Origin: Entoloma clypeatum | Lineage: Eukaryota; Basidiomycota; Agaricomycetes; Agaricales; Entolomataceae | Direction: 5' to 3' | NCBI GenBank assembly: GCA_963565915.1 | Contig: OY751488.1 | Span: 1,426,001 to 1,490,000, forward strand | Length of the DNA stretch: 64,000 nt | In this document: positions 34,905-46,311 of the stretch, piece by piece | How the letters are laid out: each line of letters starts with the position of its first letter | How positions within the stretch are numbered: the stretch's first letter is position 1 | Notes under the pieces: model-generated | Told to the model about the DNA's origin: nothing | What the model saw: the letters and a program-made list of their open reading frames with translations, nothing else | Databases searched by the model: none | Program-made: the position numbers and the translations under genes

Positions 34905-35624
34905 TGTTATATACTATTCTAGCTCCAACAACCTCCGATCATCTCCGATCAATTCCAATATTCTGGACATCCATTACCTCCACATCTCTGCACGCTGCCA
35001 TTGTGCATTTCATATTCATAACTCCATGCCTTTATGCATTTCATATTCATATTCCCATTTACTTATGCATTGCCTTTTCTGCATGGTCCGTTGACCAACA
35101 TCTCCGATGTTCGTTACAGTCGCTGGCAACTTACGCCACAACTCCGGACCTACTCCGACCATCTCCGTAAAGTAATCACATTTAGATATTTAAGCTCATA
35201 CCATACCTGTAGTTCCTCAGTTCGAATATCAACCAAGTTCACTCCTCTACTCTCCATTCATGCCAGAGATCCTCACCGTGGTACAATACGCCGACGACAT
35301 CCTCATCTTCTGCTCTTCCTCCATCGTTACCCTTCAATGAGCTCAGTACTGTGTCTGAGTCACAACTCTGACGTTGTCCGACCACTTTCATGTCAGTGTG
35401 TCTCTCACTGAGATCTCTCCAAGAACCTCTGCACCTCCGACCCCTCCTCCGACCTCCTGAAATTGGGACACCTTATCCAACAAACGGCGGCGCAACACAT
35501 ACATTGAAGCCATGTCCCTCCCCTTCATTGTTCCTCCACATTTCTGGAGTTCCGCTCCAGTCCCAGCCCTATGTCCGACCTCCAACGGACTCCGACGAAG
35601 CTCCAATGTTTCACCTACTTAACA
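34905..35624 (+). mobile_element. Solo LTR, family C (720 bp)
   Basis: TGTTATATAC...CTTAACA, flanked by CCGGT (34,900-34,904) and CTGGT (35,625-35,629), a 5-bp target duplication with one mismatch. Similar over its length, in reverse orientation, to the solo LTR at 52,218-52,929. Rich in CTCCGAC words. Short open frames inside are not convincing genes. Confidence 0.78.
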
Positions 35625-35779
35625 CTGGTTAAGGTTTAGGTTAATGGATTTGGGGTCAATTAACCAAACCAAACCAAACTTTTGAACACTATCTATGCTG
35701 ATATTTATGATCTGAGCAAGCACTATGGATGTATTTTTTTGGAAGTTGTTGTTAGTGTTTGAAGGTCCAGTTTACTTTT

Positions 35780-35970
35780 TCATGAATTAGACTGAGACCA
35801 GATCAAACTGAACCGGTGAAAGACCCGCCAGTCTCGGTTATTAAGGTTTGGGATCTCGCCGGTCCTCGGTTCACTCCAAACTTTGGAATTTGAGAGACCG
35901 GCCAAAGCCAAAGACCGGTTTGAACAGGTTTAAACCAGTCTTTTCCACAGAACAATCTGAGGAACAGAAG
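35780..35970. repeat. ACCGG-rich dispersed repeat, second copy
   Basis: Rich in ACCGG and GAGACCGG words; compositionally and partly in order similar to 1-200 in the opposite orientation. Lies inside the foldback-like element. Confidence 0.4.
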
Positions 35971-36003
35971 TCAAGATCATGAAACAGCAAAGTGCAAAAT
36001 TTC

Positions 36004-36076
36004 TGCCATTTGCAAGAATTGAACTCACAACCTCTATAGTACAGAACATTAGTTCAATCATCTATCTAACCAACAG
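36004..36076 (-). repeat. tRNA-like segment, possible SINE head or tRNA pseudogene
   Basis: On the minus strand: a box-A-like TGGTTAGATAG after GGCCTGT, and a box-B-like GAGTTCAATTC about 40 bases later, spaced as in tRNA genes. The acceptor stem does not pair well and there is no clear anticodon arm, so a functional tRNA is unlikely. Confidence 0.35.
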
Positions 36077-37371
36077 GCCACAAGTCCATTATATCTGGTG
36101 CATCACACTCATCCTACATCACAACTTTCCCACTTCCCAATTAGGCACACCTAAAAAAAACACGAAAGGTGTGTGTGTGTGCTCCCTCCTGCCTTGATCA
36201 CAAGTAGACAGATTATAAATAAAATCTATAAATATATTCTGGCCTTTTCAGCATCTGTGCCCCTCATTGCAGAGTCAGCAATGGGTGGATGCGTCATTTC
36301 AATGTTGGATGACGTGCATCACACATGCATCAAATGTGTCAAATATATGTAAACAAACTCAAAAAACATCGCATTTCTCCTTAATATGGCTACACAGGAG
36401 GAAGTCAACTTACAGACTATATCAATTATGTAGCAGAGTATCATATGTCAATAAATATGTGTTGATTTTAAGGAATGATGCCACAGATTTTAAGTCATAG
36501 AGGTGCCATGCTCTACACCAAATAATAGTAAACAATGTGCAAAATGCATCGCGCAGGCGCGCGCGGTGCCTTCCTTATGGTCTAATAATAGTTGGAAGTG
36601 ATAGAACTCATAAATAGATATGTATTCATCTTCTGAAGCACTTTGTATAATTTTTAGAAGTCCAGATAAGATAGAAATAATGAAATGTGCAGATTTCAGT
36701 AAAAGTGTTACATCTCCCTAATGAATGAGCCAAATTTGAAAAACAAATGTGCTGTGAGATCCCCTGAATGAGGAGAATCCAAAGCTGAAATAAAAAAATT
36801 TGGTCAAATTTTCGACCTATTTTGCTCATATTCACCTCATCAAGTCCTTTAATTTTATTTGAAGGGTCTGAATAGGTTTACATACACTGTTTCAATAGTA
36901 TATGTACAGTATATTTAGAGTACAAATGTTGTGCAAAGGAGGAAGCTAGAAAATGTTGTTTTTTGTGTTTGAAAACACCATGCCACACTGTTCATCACAA
37001 TTTACATTGTGTTTTGATGCATCAATTTGGAGTACCAACTTCCTACCATCCATAGCTCATGTATATACTTCCTATGAGTAGTGTTGCCGCAACTCGGCTA
37101 GCCGCACCGTGACTCACAAAGTCACGGCTTGGCACATATTCAACTTGGCTTGTCAACCGAACTGATTTATTTGGCTCCGTTTGGCTCAGCAGCCAGAGCA
37201 AGCTGGTCCCAAGTCGTGGAACTGATCAATCGATTGCCAAAACAGTGCATGTCATTATATAATAATATATTTATCATTTTATCGGCTGCTTGATGTTCTC
37301 ATTACTTTCTTTAAGTGTATAAAAAGCATAATTATTCAGTCATACGAGATACAATATATTTTTATGCATCA

Positions 37372-40300
37372 TGAGCCACAATTTGTCTAAGTTCGTCACC
37401 CAAAATGCCTTGAGGCAACATTGATGTGAGATGATAGCGAGTGTCTCTTGGTGACAATAACATGTCATCCTCCGGTGTTTCTAGCCCCTGCGTGAAATCC
37501 AACCTCTGCCACTGTAAGGGCAAGCCCCTAGAGGATTAGAGACCTTAGCAAGGAAGTCATTCCTTCTATCCTTGTTTCTTTCTGTTCCTCGACTCTGACC
37601 ATACAATGTCAAGACAACTCTCCTTTTTGTTGACTGCTCTCGCAACTCCATCACCCTCCTATAACCTCCAATGCTGCTCTGATGCTGCTCTGATCTACTC
37701 CGAAATCTCTCCACCTGTTCCGACTCTCCTCCATCCACCCCCACTGGGTTCCAATGTTCCGAAGCCTTGTTCAGGATAGTTCCCTCTGATGGATTTCCAT
37801 CCATCTTACCGTAAGGGCAACATCGCTTTCATTGGTTTCACTAACACCACGGTCCATCTTACCCTCCGTATTCCTATATCCTGGTACCTCCATCGGAGCT
37901 CCGCACTCCTCCGATATAGCTCCGCACTTTTCCGACGTAGCTCCGCACTTCCTGCACACTTGACACTGTCGTTTCTCCATCGGAGCTCCGCATTTCTCCA
38001 TGCCCAGCGATACAGGCGATATCCCTTCCCTTCTCCTTTCTTCTCCCTTTCGCATTCTTTTCCACCACCTCCGACGATTTCCGATGATCTCCGACGATTC
38101 CCAACATACCTCCGACCCTCCGGTTATCGGACTTCTAGATGTGGTGCGTTTATTACTTACACTTACTATACTTTACATTTTCCTTTTCCTTTCCAAACAC
38201 CTCTGACGTATCTCCAATATTCCGACGGCCTGTTCTCCGCCCTTCGGTCTTTCGACATGACCTTATTACTTCAAGTCCATGCAAGGTACGATACATCACA
38301 TATATTGATCTCTTCAACCCCCATCTCCGACGTCCTCCGATCCGCTCCGCTTTTCGGAGCGGATATCTTATTTCAAATATTCCTACTATTTCATATATTC
38401 TTGTTGCCGTTCCGCTTCCATTTCCAATTCCCTTTTTCTATATATCTGCTTCGGTTGCAGGGGATTCCTTAGAGTTTTCTCTTTGGATCTCCCTTGCAAG
38501 GAACGATATATTGTTGTTTAGTAGTCTTTAATCTAACCTTTGGATCTCCCTTGCAAGTATCTGAGTTTGAGTCTTGGATCGTAAGGTCGCCCTTACAGCC
38601 ACTTCAACGAAAACTTCAGGATTTGAAGGGCCTCCATCAGCATTGGATGGATTCGGTTCCGGCGCTTCGTGTTCGTCTCACTAGCTGATGAAAATATACA
38701 CTCACAAGGAACGGTGGATGCCTGGATTGGGAGATAGTCGAGAGCCATGGCATACAACGTGGGGTACCGGCGTGGGCCTTGCTTTCCCTCCATCTGGATG
38801 CAGTAGGTAGTATGATGTGAGTTTTGATCAAGAAGGCACATACATCCCAAAAATTCACGATGTCAGTTCCTGGTGGCGAAATATCTATCTCTAAGGTATA
38901 AGTCATACTCCTTGTCGACTGTCGAAGGTGAAGCCCGTGCCCGTGCTCCCGTGTCGAACTGTAACATGTCTTGAAGCCCATATTTCGAAGCTGTTCTCCA
39001 AACATCCATGCTGCCTGTAGCACGGCAGCTAGGTCCAGGGCCAAAGCTATCTGAAGCATGCAACAGCTCCCAATGCTGACGATATTCGCCCATCTTACAA
39101 TGCAGTGTAGTTAGTAGGGGAGGGGATATTCTGTCATGATAGAACGTACAGTATCTTTTATTGTGTCTGTTGCTTGGTCAATATAATTTGTCTCCCAATG
39201 CAGCATGCTCCTCTATCCAGCGTCTACGGATTGAGGGATTGAGGACTAATAACATGGTCAGCCTGAAGTATCGTAAAGGTAAAAAAGAACTAACACATCT
39301 CAATCACATATGCCTTACTTTGATCCATACGCCAATAGTATTTTGTCGCCCATTTCAGCCCAATATCAGTATACTTCTTCAGATGTGGGTGGCGTTCACC
39401 ATCTGTCTCCCATGCCGTCATAAACATTTTGAAGTTGCATATGCTTGACGAAAGCGTTGGCAGCTTTTCTGCGCACATGTTTGCTGCACGACATGTGGAA
39501 TCTATTTAAACCAGTCAAGATATGTAGTAATTAATGATTGTGAAACCTTATTGTGAGGACTGAGGCAAAGTCTTCCAAATTGTTCCACTCTCGTTCAGTC
39601 AACTTGAGGTGAGCAATTTCTCTATTGAGAGGATTGGTTAGAAAGGTTTTGACGGGCTGTAGGTCAAGATGAGAAGTGCAAAAGACGCGAGACGAAGAAA
39701 AGCTTTTTTGTCACAAATAGAGACATCTAACGACCATGGCATGTATTGAGTCCCAACCAGAACAGACATCAGGGAGGAGTTGGAGAATCTTGATATTCTT
39801 GCTTTTTCCTTCGGTGTCGAGGCCCCACCAGTGCTCCTGATTGCCAAGTGTGATCGTGTTTTCAAAGCGCTCAATTCTCTGTCCCAAAGCCCAGACCACG
39901 TGTACAGTGTTGCGGCAGGCAGCAACGACATTGCGACTTCCGTCTGGCAAGTCAGGAGTATGATCAAAATCATCTGGGTCATCTGAATAAGCCATGTTTG
40001 TCAAGTCATTGACAACATGTCCAGTTGTGATGTTGATAATGTGGGGGAAACACATGATGTGTCGGTCCTGGGCATCAAACTCAATATCACGGTCATCATG
40101 CAAGTCCTTGAGGGCTCTCATGAAAGTGTCATTCACTGATGCATTATTGACAGTCCAGTGGCCACCCTGTGGAAGGCAGTATTAGATTGTGTATTGTTTT
40201 AATAGAGAATACATACTTTCGATGTGATTCTGGCCCGTTCTAGGATATTCATTGCAATTCTAGCCAGGCACTGACCGTCGTGGCATCCCCGCACGCGATG

Positions 40301-41053
40301 AGAGGCAGTCAAGCCACTGTTGAGGCGCATTTGAGTCGTTTCTCGGTCGCGTCCGAGCCAATGGGCAGTGACGGCAAGATAAGGGTACCACGTTTCGCTG
40401 GACCATAGATCGGCCGTGAAGCTGATTTGCCCCAATGCACTCTACAATGAACTCAGTGAACAGCACTGAAGAAGACAGATGGTATTACCTGAAGTTCTTC
40501 CTTGAGGTCCTGGAAAGATGCTGCCCAGGCTTCCAGAATCGCCTGCCAAATCTTTGTACGATGCGGAATGTCCTTATCCTCCAGCATCTCGCATAAAAGT
40601 AGTAAAATTTTGTGGAATTCAGGGCATTCGACAACATAGATTGACTGAGTGAAAGTATGTCAGATATGAAAAACAGAAAGGAGTTTGCCGCACTTGATCA
40701 TCTGCGACAATGAACTTGACAAGGTGCTCGACGAACACTGTCTGGCTGAAGGGAGCACGCGGCCCCGTAGAACGAGAACCCGAACTATCCACCAAGCCGC
40801 CGTCCAATTTTGTGAGGTACTCCGTCCAACCTTTTTCCTGACATTTGGTGATATATGTTTGACGGTGGTTAGCAGTTAGATGGTTCCAAAGGGTCGTTGT
40901 TGCTGTCATCGCCACATAGGTTCATCTGATATCATCCGAAGGAGGCACTTCTCTGCAATGAGCGTCAAATCCAATGTCGCAAGACTCAAGACAATTACTT
41001 GCACAAAATACACACTCGCTTGGTGGCCCGGCTCCCATCTGGTAAAGTGTTAT
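37372..41053 (-). pseudogene. hAT-family transposase gene, main part, split by LTR insertions
   Basis: On the minus strand several exons read as a hAT transposase. After the break at 41,053 the BED-finger continuation reads TLPDGSRATKRVCILCK. Then TTTLWNHLTANHRQTY, ISFTADLWSSETWYPYLAVT, CFPHIINITTGHVVNDL, DIGLKWATKYYWRMD, and the C-terminal dimerisation region YPTLYAMALDYLPIQAST...RRNRIHP...EALQILKFSLKW. A solo LTR (37,513-38,597) interrupts the last exon; removing it with one target copy lets the frame continue (QRLDFTQGLETPEDD) to TAA at 37,372. The first exon now lies at 45,526-45,867 in the opposite orientation. Apart from these breaks the frames look well kept, so the gene died recently. 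Confidence 0.82.
37513..38597 (+). mobile_element. LTR-type insertion (1,085 bp) in the hAT gene, target duplication GCCAC
   Basis: TGTAAGGG...CCCTTACA with a perfect GCCAC duplication at 37,508-37,512 and 38,598-38,602. The last 150 bases match the 3' part of the element B LTR (CTCCCTTGCAAG...TCGCCCTTACA), but the body is longer and different, so this is a related LTR family or a longer LTR variant. No coding region. It disrupts the C-terminal exon of the hAT transposase. Confidence 0.82.
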
Positions 41054-41559
41054 TGTAAGGGCAACCACTTTCACTTTTCACTTTTCCTTTCCTTTCTTCC
41101 TTTCCTTTCTATTCCACCATCTCTGACGTCCTCTGATCGTATCCGCTGTCTCCGACATCTTATCCGCCTCTCTGCATCCGACGACTCCGCCCCCATCCGC
41201 TACTCCGCACGTCGGATCGCAGGTACTATCATTCATCTTGTTTCCATTCATCCTTCATCGCTACTCCCAATCATTGCTCATCATTCATGCGTCTCGTTTT
41301 ATCTCTTATTTCATATCTCATTTTACTATTTATCTTGCTAGCTTGCAGGGGAATCCTTAGAGCTTTCTCTTCGGATCTCCCTTGCAAGTATCTGAGTTTG
41401 AGTAGAAAGTTCTCTTCTAATTGGACCGGGTCCGATTGCATCATTGTCACAATTCTGCGCTTCAGAGCAGCTTTGTCCGTGTCTGACTCCGATACATCTC
41501 ACACCCCTTCCAGTTCTTCTAATTACCTCTCCGTAACTGGTGATTCTGCTCCGCGCATA

Positions 41560-42717
41560 GTAATGGACGATCCCAATCGCCTTGAACAGCTCGAGCACGA
41601 GTTCCAGGAACAAAGTCAAACTCTCGCTGATATCTCAACTCAACTTGACCAACTCCTCCTCGCCTTCAACACAATTCCTGCCCCAGCTCCGCCACCTATC
41701 CCACCTGCTCCCACACCCACTATTATACCCGCTCCGCTCGCTCCGGCCAAACTGGGTGTGCATTGAGCAAAACCTGCCAATCCGTCGGACTTCGATGGAT
41801 CACGCGCAAATGGCTGGACCTTTCTAAACTCCTGTGAATTGTTTATGGGGCTGGCTCCGGAACAGTTCGCAGACGACCACACTAAAATTTATTGGGCCTT
41901 ATCTTTCATGAAGAGTGGACGCGCAGCACACTTTGTGGATCGCATTATCCGACAGGAGCGGAGGACCGGTGCTCCGCCTTATCGGACTTGGGTGGACTTC
42001 CGTGCAGTCTTTACAGCGGAGTTCACTCCGAAGAATGAGGAACAGGACGCGAGACTGATCCTCGAAGGAGAATCCTATTATCAAGGTCAACGGGATGTTG
42101 AGACCTATATTGACGAGTTCAAAGACTACATTGACAAAGCGGGCTATCAGGAGGATACCAACATTGTACTCAAATTCTGCCATGGTCTCCGTTCCGACAT
42201 TCAGAATGAGATTGCCACCCTGACCCACGGACGACCTGTGGATGACAACCCCGATGAGTGGTACTCTGCAGCACGAGTCAATGACGACAATAGGATTGCT
42301 AACAAAGCCTTCAAAGCCACTGCTCCGACCCGCACCTCCGCCTTCTGCAATGTTGTTGGATCAAGAGTACCTGGCACCTCAGTATTCCCTCGCCCCTACA
42401 TTCCATTCACTGTGCGTACAGCTCCGCTCGCATCTGCATCCGCTCCGCCGACAAGGGACCCCAATGCAATGGACATTGATACTTCACGCATCAAAGGCAA
42501 GAATGCCAATGCATGCTTCAGATGTAACAAAACGGGTCACTTTAGTTGTGAATGCCCCCTTCGCTTCAACGTTCGCTTCATGACAACAGAGGAGCAGGAT
42601 GAGTTTGTTATGGAACAACTCGTGGTCAAGGATGCAGCGGAAGGCAACTCCGTTCTGCCCGCAGAGACTGTGGAGTCGGAGGAAGGACAGGAGGATTTTC
42701 CTCCCCACAGTGAGTGA
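41560..42717 (+). pseudogene. gag of element B1, in-frame TGA
   Basis: Reads from MDDPNRLEQLEHEFQ near 41,563 through a Pro-rich linker, a TGA at 41,764-41,766, then capsid (SCELFMGLAPEQFADD, YIDEFKDYIDKAGY, LKFCHGLRSDIQNEIATL) and one CCHC knuckle (CFRCNKTGHFSCECP), to a stop at 42,717. The frame continues smoothly on both sides of the TGA. Copy B2 has TGA at the same place (51,163-51,165), so the stop predates the duplication or is tolerated. Confidence 0.8.
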
Positions 42718-44914
42718 ACAGTGTGCCCTTGTTGTCTGCTAAAAATCGTTATGCTGCCTTATTTATGGAACAATATGATCCTATACCCTCCATCTGTAAG
42801 CCTGCAAATGATCCCATAGTCGCACCCAACTCCGCAAATCCCATCCGCCTTCGCCTCTGTAAATGGGAGCGTTGGCTTCCAAAACAATATATCCTCGCAT
42901 CCGCTCACTCCGACAATTCTATTGAACTAGACATAGTCCTTGAAACTACCAACACCAAAGACACACTATCACAAAAGGCTTTACTCGACAGTGGGGCAAC
43001 AGGGTCACTTATTGAACGCACTCTGGTTGAGAAACATTGACTCTCTACTCAAAAACTACAACACACAATTCCGGTATACAACATTGATGGAACTCCAAAC
43101 GAGGCCAGAGCAATAACGGAGGTGTTGGATGTAGTGCTCCGCTATCGGGATCACTCAGAACGGACCCAGCTTGCAGTCACAAGTTTGGGAAAACAAGAAA
43201 TTGTGTTAGGCTTCACTTGGCTCAAAGAACACAACCCCAAGGTAGATTGGACGTCAGGGGAAGTGAAGATGAGCCGGTGTCCTGCACAATGTCGGACATG
43301 CCACCAGGAGGCAGCCCAAGAGCAGAAGGAGTGGAAGTTTGAACAAGTCCGCATCCAAGCCTGTCGGATGGGTTCCACTCCGACGTCCGGTCTAGAGGAG
43401 GAGGCTCCACATGGCCCATGGGTGGAGGATGTCACAGAAGGAGAGGAAGTGGAGGAGTTAGCAGAAGATGCTGAGGAAGAGGATGAGTTTGAGGAGGGAG
43501 ATTGCCTCTTTGTCGGAACAGTACCCGCGGAGGCGGAGTTCATCTGTGCTTCATCCAATATCTCGCAACATCTATCGGAGGCCTTCCTCAGTAACCAAAA
43601 ACCTAAATCTTTCCGCGACTCTGTACCAGACCACTTGTTTGACTTCGAAGACGTATTCTCAAAGACCTCTTTTGACACCTTACCGGAAGAGCGGACTTGG
43701 GACCACGCCATTGAACTTGTTCTGGATGCCTCTCCGGTGGGTTGTAAGGTATATCTGCTTGCTCCAAACGAACAGAAGGAACTCAACGCGTTTTTGGAGG
43801 AAAACCTTGCAACTGGTCAGATCCGCCCTTCCAAGTCTCCGATGGCATCTCCGGTATTCTACATCAAGAAGAAGGATGGCTCCCTTCGTCTTGTACAAGA
43901 CTACCGGTCACTCAATTCCAAAACTATCAAAAACAAGTATCCGCTTCCGCTCATATCCGAACTGATCAATAAACTTCAATGCGCTCAATACTTCACCAAG
44001 CTCAACATCTGCTGGGGCTACAACAATGTGCAGATAAAACCCAGAGACGAGTGGAAGGCCGCTTTTTGGACCAATCATGGACTCTATGAACCATTGGTGA
44101 TGTTCTTCGGCCTCACTAATAGTCCATCCACATTCCAGACTATGATGAACAAGATCTTTCAAGACCTTATCACTGAAGGTGTAGTCTGTGTTTACCTCGA
44201 CGACATACTCATCTTCACGGAGACCCTTGCGGAGCATCAGAGAGTCACACAGATCATACTGGAACGACTTCGCAAACACAAACTCTATCTAAAACCAGAG
44301 AAATGCGAGTTTGAACAAACACGCATTGTACCTAGGCTTTATTATTGAACAAGGACACGTAGAGATGGATCCGGTGAAGGTAGCGGGGGTCGCGGAGTGG
44401 CCTGCTCCGACAAACGTCCAAGAAGTACAGTCCTTTCTGGGATTCACTAACTTCTATCGCCGTTTTATTGAAGGGTTTTCGAACATTGCGCGCCCTCTTT
44501 TCGAGCTCACAAAGAAAGGGCACCTCTGGTCTTGGAGGGAGGGAGAAGTGTCCGCATTTGCGGAGTTGAAGCGGAGGATTACATCCGCTCCGATTCTGGT
44601 TTTAGCTGATCATGGAAAGGAGTGGCGGATAGAAGCGGATAGCTCGGACTTTGCAACCGGAGCAGTACTGTCCCAACCAACAGAGGACGGTAAGTGGCAC
44701 CCTGTCGCATTCTATTCCAAAAGCCTAAGTCCGGTGGAATGCAACTACAAGATCTACGACAAGGAGATGTTGGCGGTGGTCCGCACATTGGAGGAGTGGA
44801 GGCACTTCCTTGAAGGAGCGGAGAAGACAGTGGAGATTTGGACGGACCACAACAATCTTGAGTATTTCATGACAGCTCAAAAACTAAATTGACGACAGGC
44901 TAGATGGTCCTTAT
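42714..44914 (+). pseudogene. pol of element B1: protease, RT, start of RNase H
   Basis: Retropepsin motif ALLDSGATGSLI, an in-frame TGA at 43,038-43,040, then the linker GFTWLKEHNPKVDW, RT with [13 protein letters not shown] and the catalytic CVYLDDILIF box. A one-base frame change follows CEFEQTRI (about 44,325), continuing as YLGFIIEQGHVEMD, then RNase H (IEADSSDFATGAVLSQ), cut at 44,914. B2 carries the same TGA and the same frame change. Integrase and chromodomain are absent from this half. Confidence 0.85.
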
Positions 44915-45525
44915 CTGTCCATGGACACTGCTACTGCATTGCCGACGTCGGTTCGCGATGCACCGCCCACAAGGCAGATCATATCCGCCGATGAATTCAA
45001 GCCCCCCCCACCCAATGCTGCGGTTACATTGTCGCTTCACAATCACACGCACACGAGGCGGATCGAACATCGAGCACCCCTCGGGAATCTTGGCAACAGG
45101 TGCGTTTACCATCCGTTCATCATTTGATAGGTCAATAACTTAAAGCCCAGGTCGCTTATCAAAGGTAATAGGGGAGGAACAAGTGCGCACCTTGTCCGTT
45201 TGCGACAGTATGGATCTAACAGATTCATAACTTGGTACCCGACCGACATTCAGCAAGGGCAATGTGAAGGGAACATATAGTCCTAGATCAATGGAGGAGC
45301 CCATCACTACCAAGCGCCGCAGTTGGGACTTGCGCGATGGAGGTATGCACGCACTTTGTACGTCAATCTGTTGTTTCTTACAACTTCACCCTTAGCACTG
45401 CAGGGGGTGGTAGATTACCGAGTCCTGTTGGGAGTAATTACACGATAGTTGTGAACGATAAAAGACCTTAGTGTGTATTCTCCCTAGCCAGTGTACACAA
45501 TTTTTCATCACCTCCCCATCCCGAA
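44915..45525 (+). other. Upstream region of the displaced hAT first exon
   Basis: No coding sequence recognised. Ends directly at the ATG of the hAT N-terminal exon, so it probably holds that gene's promoter and the element's 5' end. The junction with B1 at 44,914/44,915 is non-homologous. I did not find a matching hAT terminal repeat here. Confidence 0.5.
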
Positions 45526-45867
45526 ATGCCACCTCATCGTCATCAGCAAGTTCCGGCTGAATCCCTTCCCAGTCATGCCCAGCCTCTCGCTCAGAACCAA
45601 CCTCCGGCTCCGGCCCAGCATCGCCCCGTCGCAGGTTCTTTGGGGACGAGATGTCGACGCTCTCATGCCCAGGATGGCAATAGCGCTGGAGAGGACTTCA
45701 ACTTCACCGGGGTCAATAGAAATGCAGAAGGCGATGATGAGTCGGCTTGTCCGTCCAATGTTTCAACACAACACTCGAGCCCATCAGTTCAAGTAGCCCA
45801 ACTCCCAATCTGTAAAGAGAGGAAGAAGGCTGTCAATGTCTGGGAGTTCTTCGGGATAGAAAATAAC
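45526..45867 (+). pseudogene. First exon of the hAT transposase, inverted and cut off by an LTR
   Basis: ATG at 45,526 (MPPHRHQQVPAESLP); a Gln/Pro/Ser-rich N-terminus ends in KKAVNVWEFFGIENN, the start of a BED-type zinc finger. The frame stops being hAT-like at the LTR at 45,868, after the bases ATAAC. Joining ATAAC to the sequence beyond 41,048 on the minus strand (ACTTTACCAGATGG) continues the finger in frame (TLPDGSRATKRVCILC). This shows that the two pieces were once contiguous. Confidence 0.8.
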
Positions 45868-46311
45868 TGTAAGGGTGACCTTACGATCCAAGACTCGAAC
45901 TCAGATACTTGCAAGGGAGATCCGAAGTTTAGATTGAGCAGTCTGATAAGTAATACAACACACACCTTGCAAGGGAGATCCGAAGAGAAAGTTCTAAGGA
46001 TTCCCCTGCAAGCTAGCGAGATAAATAGTAAAATGAGATATGAAATAAGAGATAAAACGAGACGCATGAATGATGAGCAATGATCGGGAGTAGGGATGAA
46101 GGATGAATGGAAACAAGATGAATGATAGTACCTGCGATCCGACGTGCGGAGTAGCGGATGGGGGCGGAGTCGTCGGATGCGGAGAGGTGGATAAGATGTC
46201 GGAGACAGCGGATACGATCGGAGGACGTCAGAGATGGTGGAATAGAAAGGAAAGGAAGAAAGGAAAGGAAAAGTGAAAAGTGAAAGTGGTTGCCCTTACA
46301 TCACCCCCCCT

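Larger units (their letters stand above)
34105..36860. mobile_element. Foldback-like element with about 600-bp inverted repeats
   Basis: The left arm (about 34,105-34,710) and right arm (about 36,240-36,860) are inverted copies, aligning over their length at roughly 80-85% by eye. Shared landmarks: GAAAATTTGACCAAATTTTTTT, TATCTGATCTGGACTTC versus its complement, GCACCGCGCGC, and CCACCCATTGCTGACTCTGC. The 1.5-kb centre holds TTAACC/ACCGG-rich sequence, a solo LTR (34,905-35,624) and a tRNA-like segment. No transposase is encoded, so it looks non-autonomous. Flanking duplications were not identified. Confidence 0.65.
41054..44914 (+). mobile_element. Ty3/Gypsy element B, copy B1, 5' half only
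   Basis: Starts with a B-type LTR at 41,054 (left flank GTTAT) and continues through gag, protease, RT and into RNase H, then stops abruptly at 44,914, where homology to the other copy ends. The last 27 bases of its 5' LTR, including the CCCTTACA end, are deleted (LTR runs straight into TAGAAAGTTCTC near 41,403). It faces copy B2, forming a 3.9-kb-arm palindrome with a 3.1-kb centre. From about 41,936 inward the arms look identical; outward they differ at several percent of positions. Confidence 0.88.

Noticed and set aside
36004..36076. Functional tRNA gene
   Set aside because: Box A and box B are recognisable, but the acceptor and anticodon arms do not pair well; kept only as a tRNA-like repeat.
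37789..38531. 227-codon and 130-codon ORFs
   Set aside because: They lie inside the LTR-type insertion 37,513-38,597 and consist of Ser/Phe/Pro-rich low-complexity sequence from CTCCGA-rich DNA.
42714..43040. Programmed frameshift or readthrough as an established mechanism in element B
   Set aside because: Shared TGA and frame change could equally be inherited damage; reported as a question, not as a recoding site.
43151..43786. 211-codon antisense ORF, also present at 49,143-49,778
   Set aside because: Exact antisense shadow of the RT-bearing frame in both B copies; duplicated only because the pol region is duplicated.
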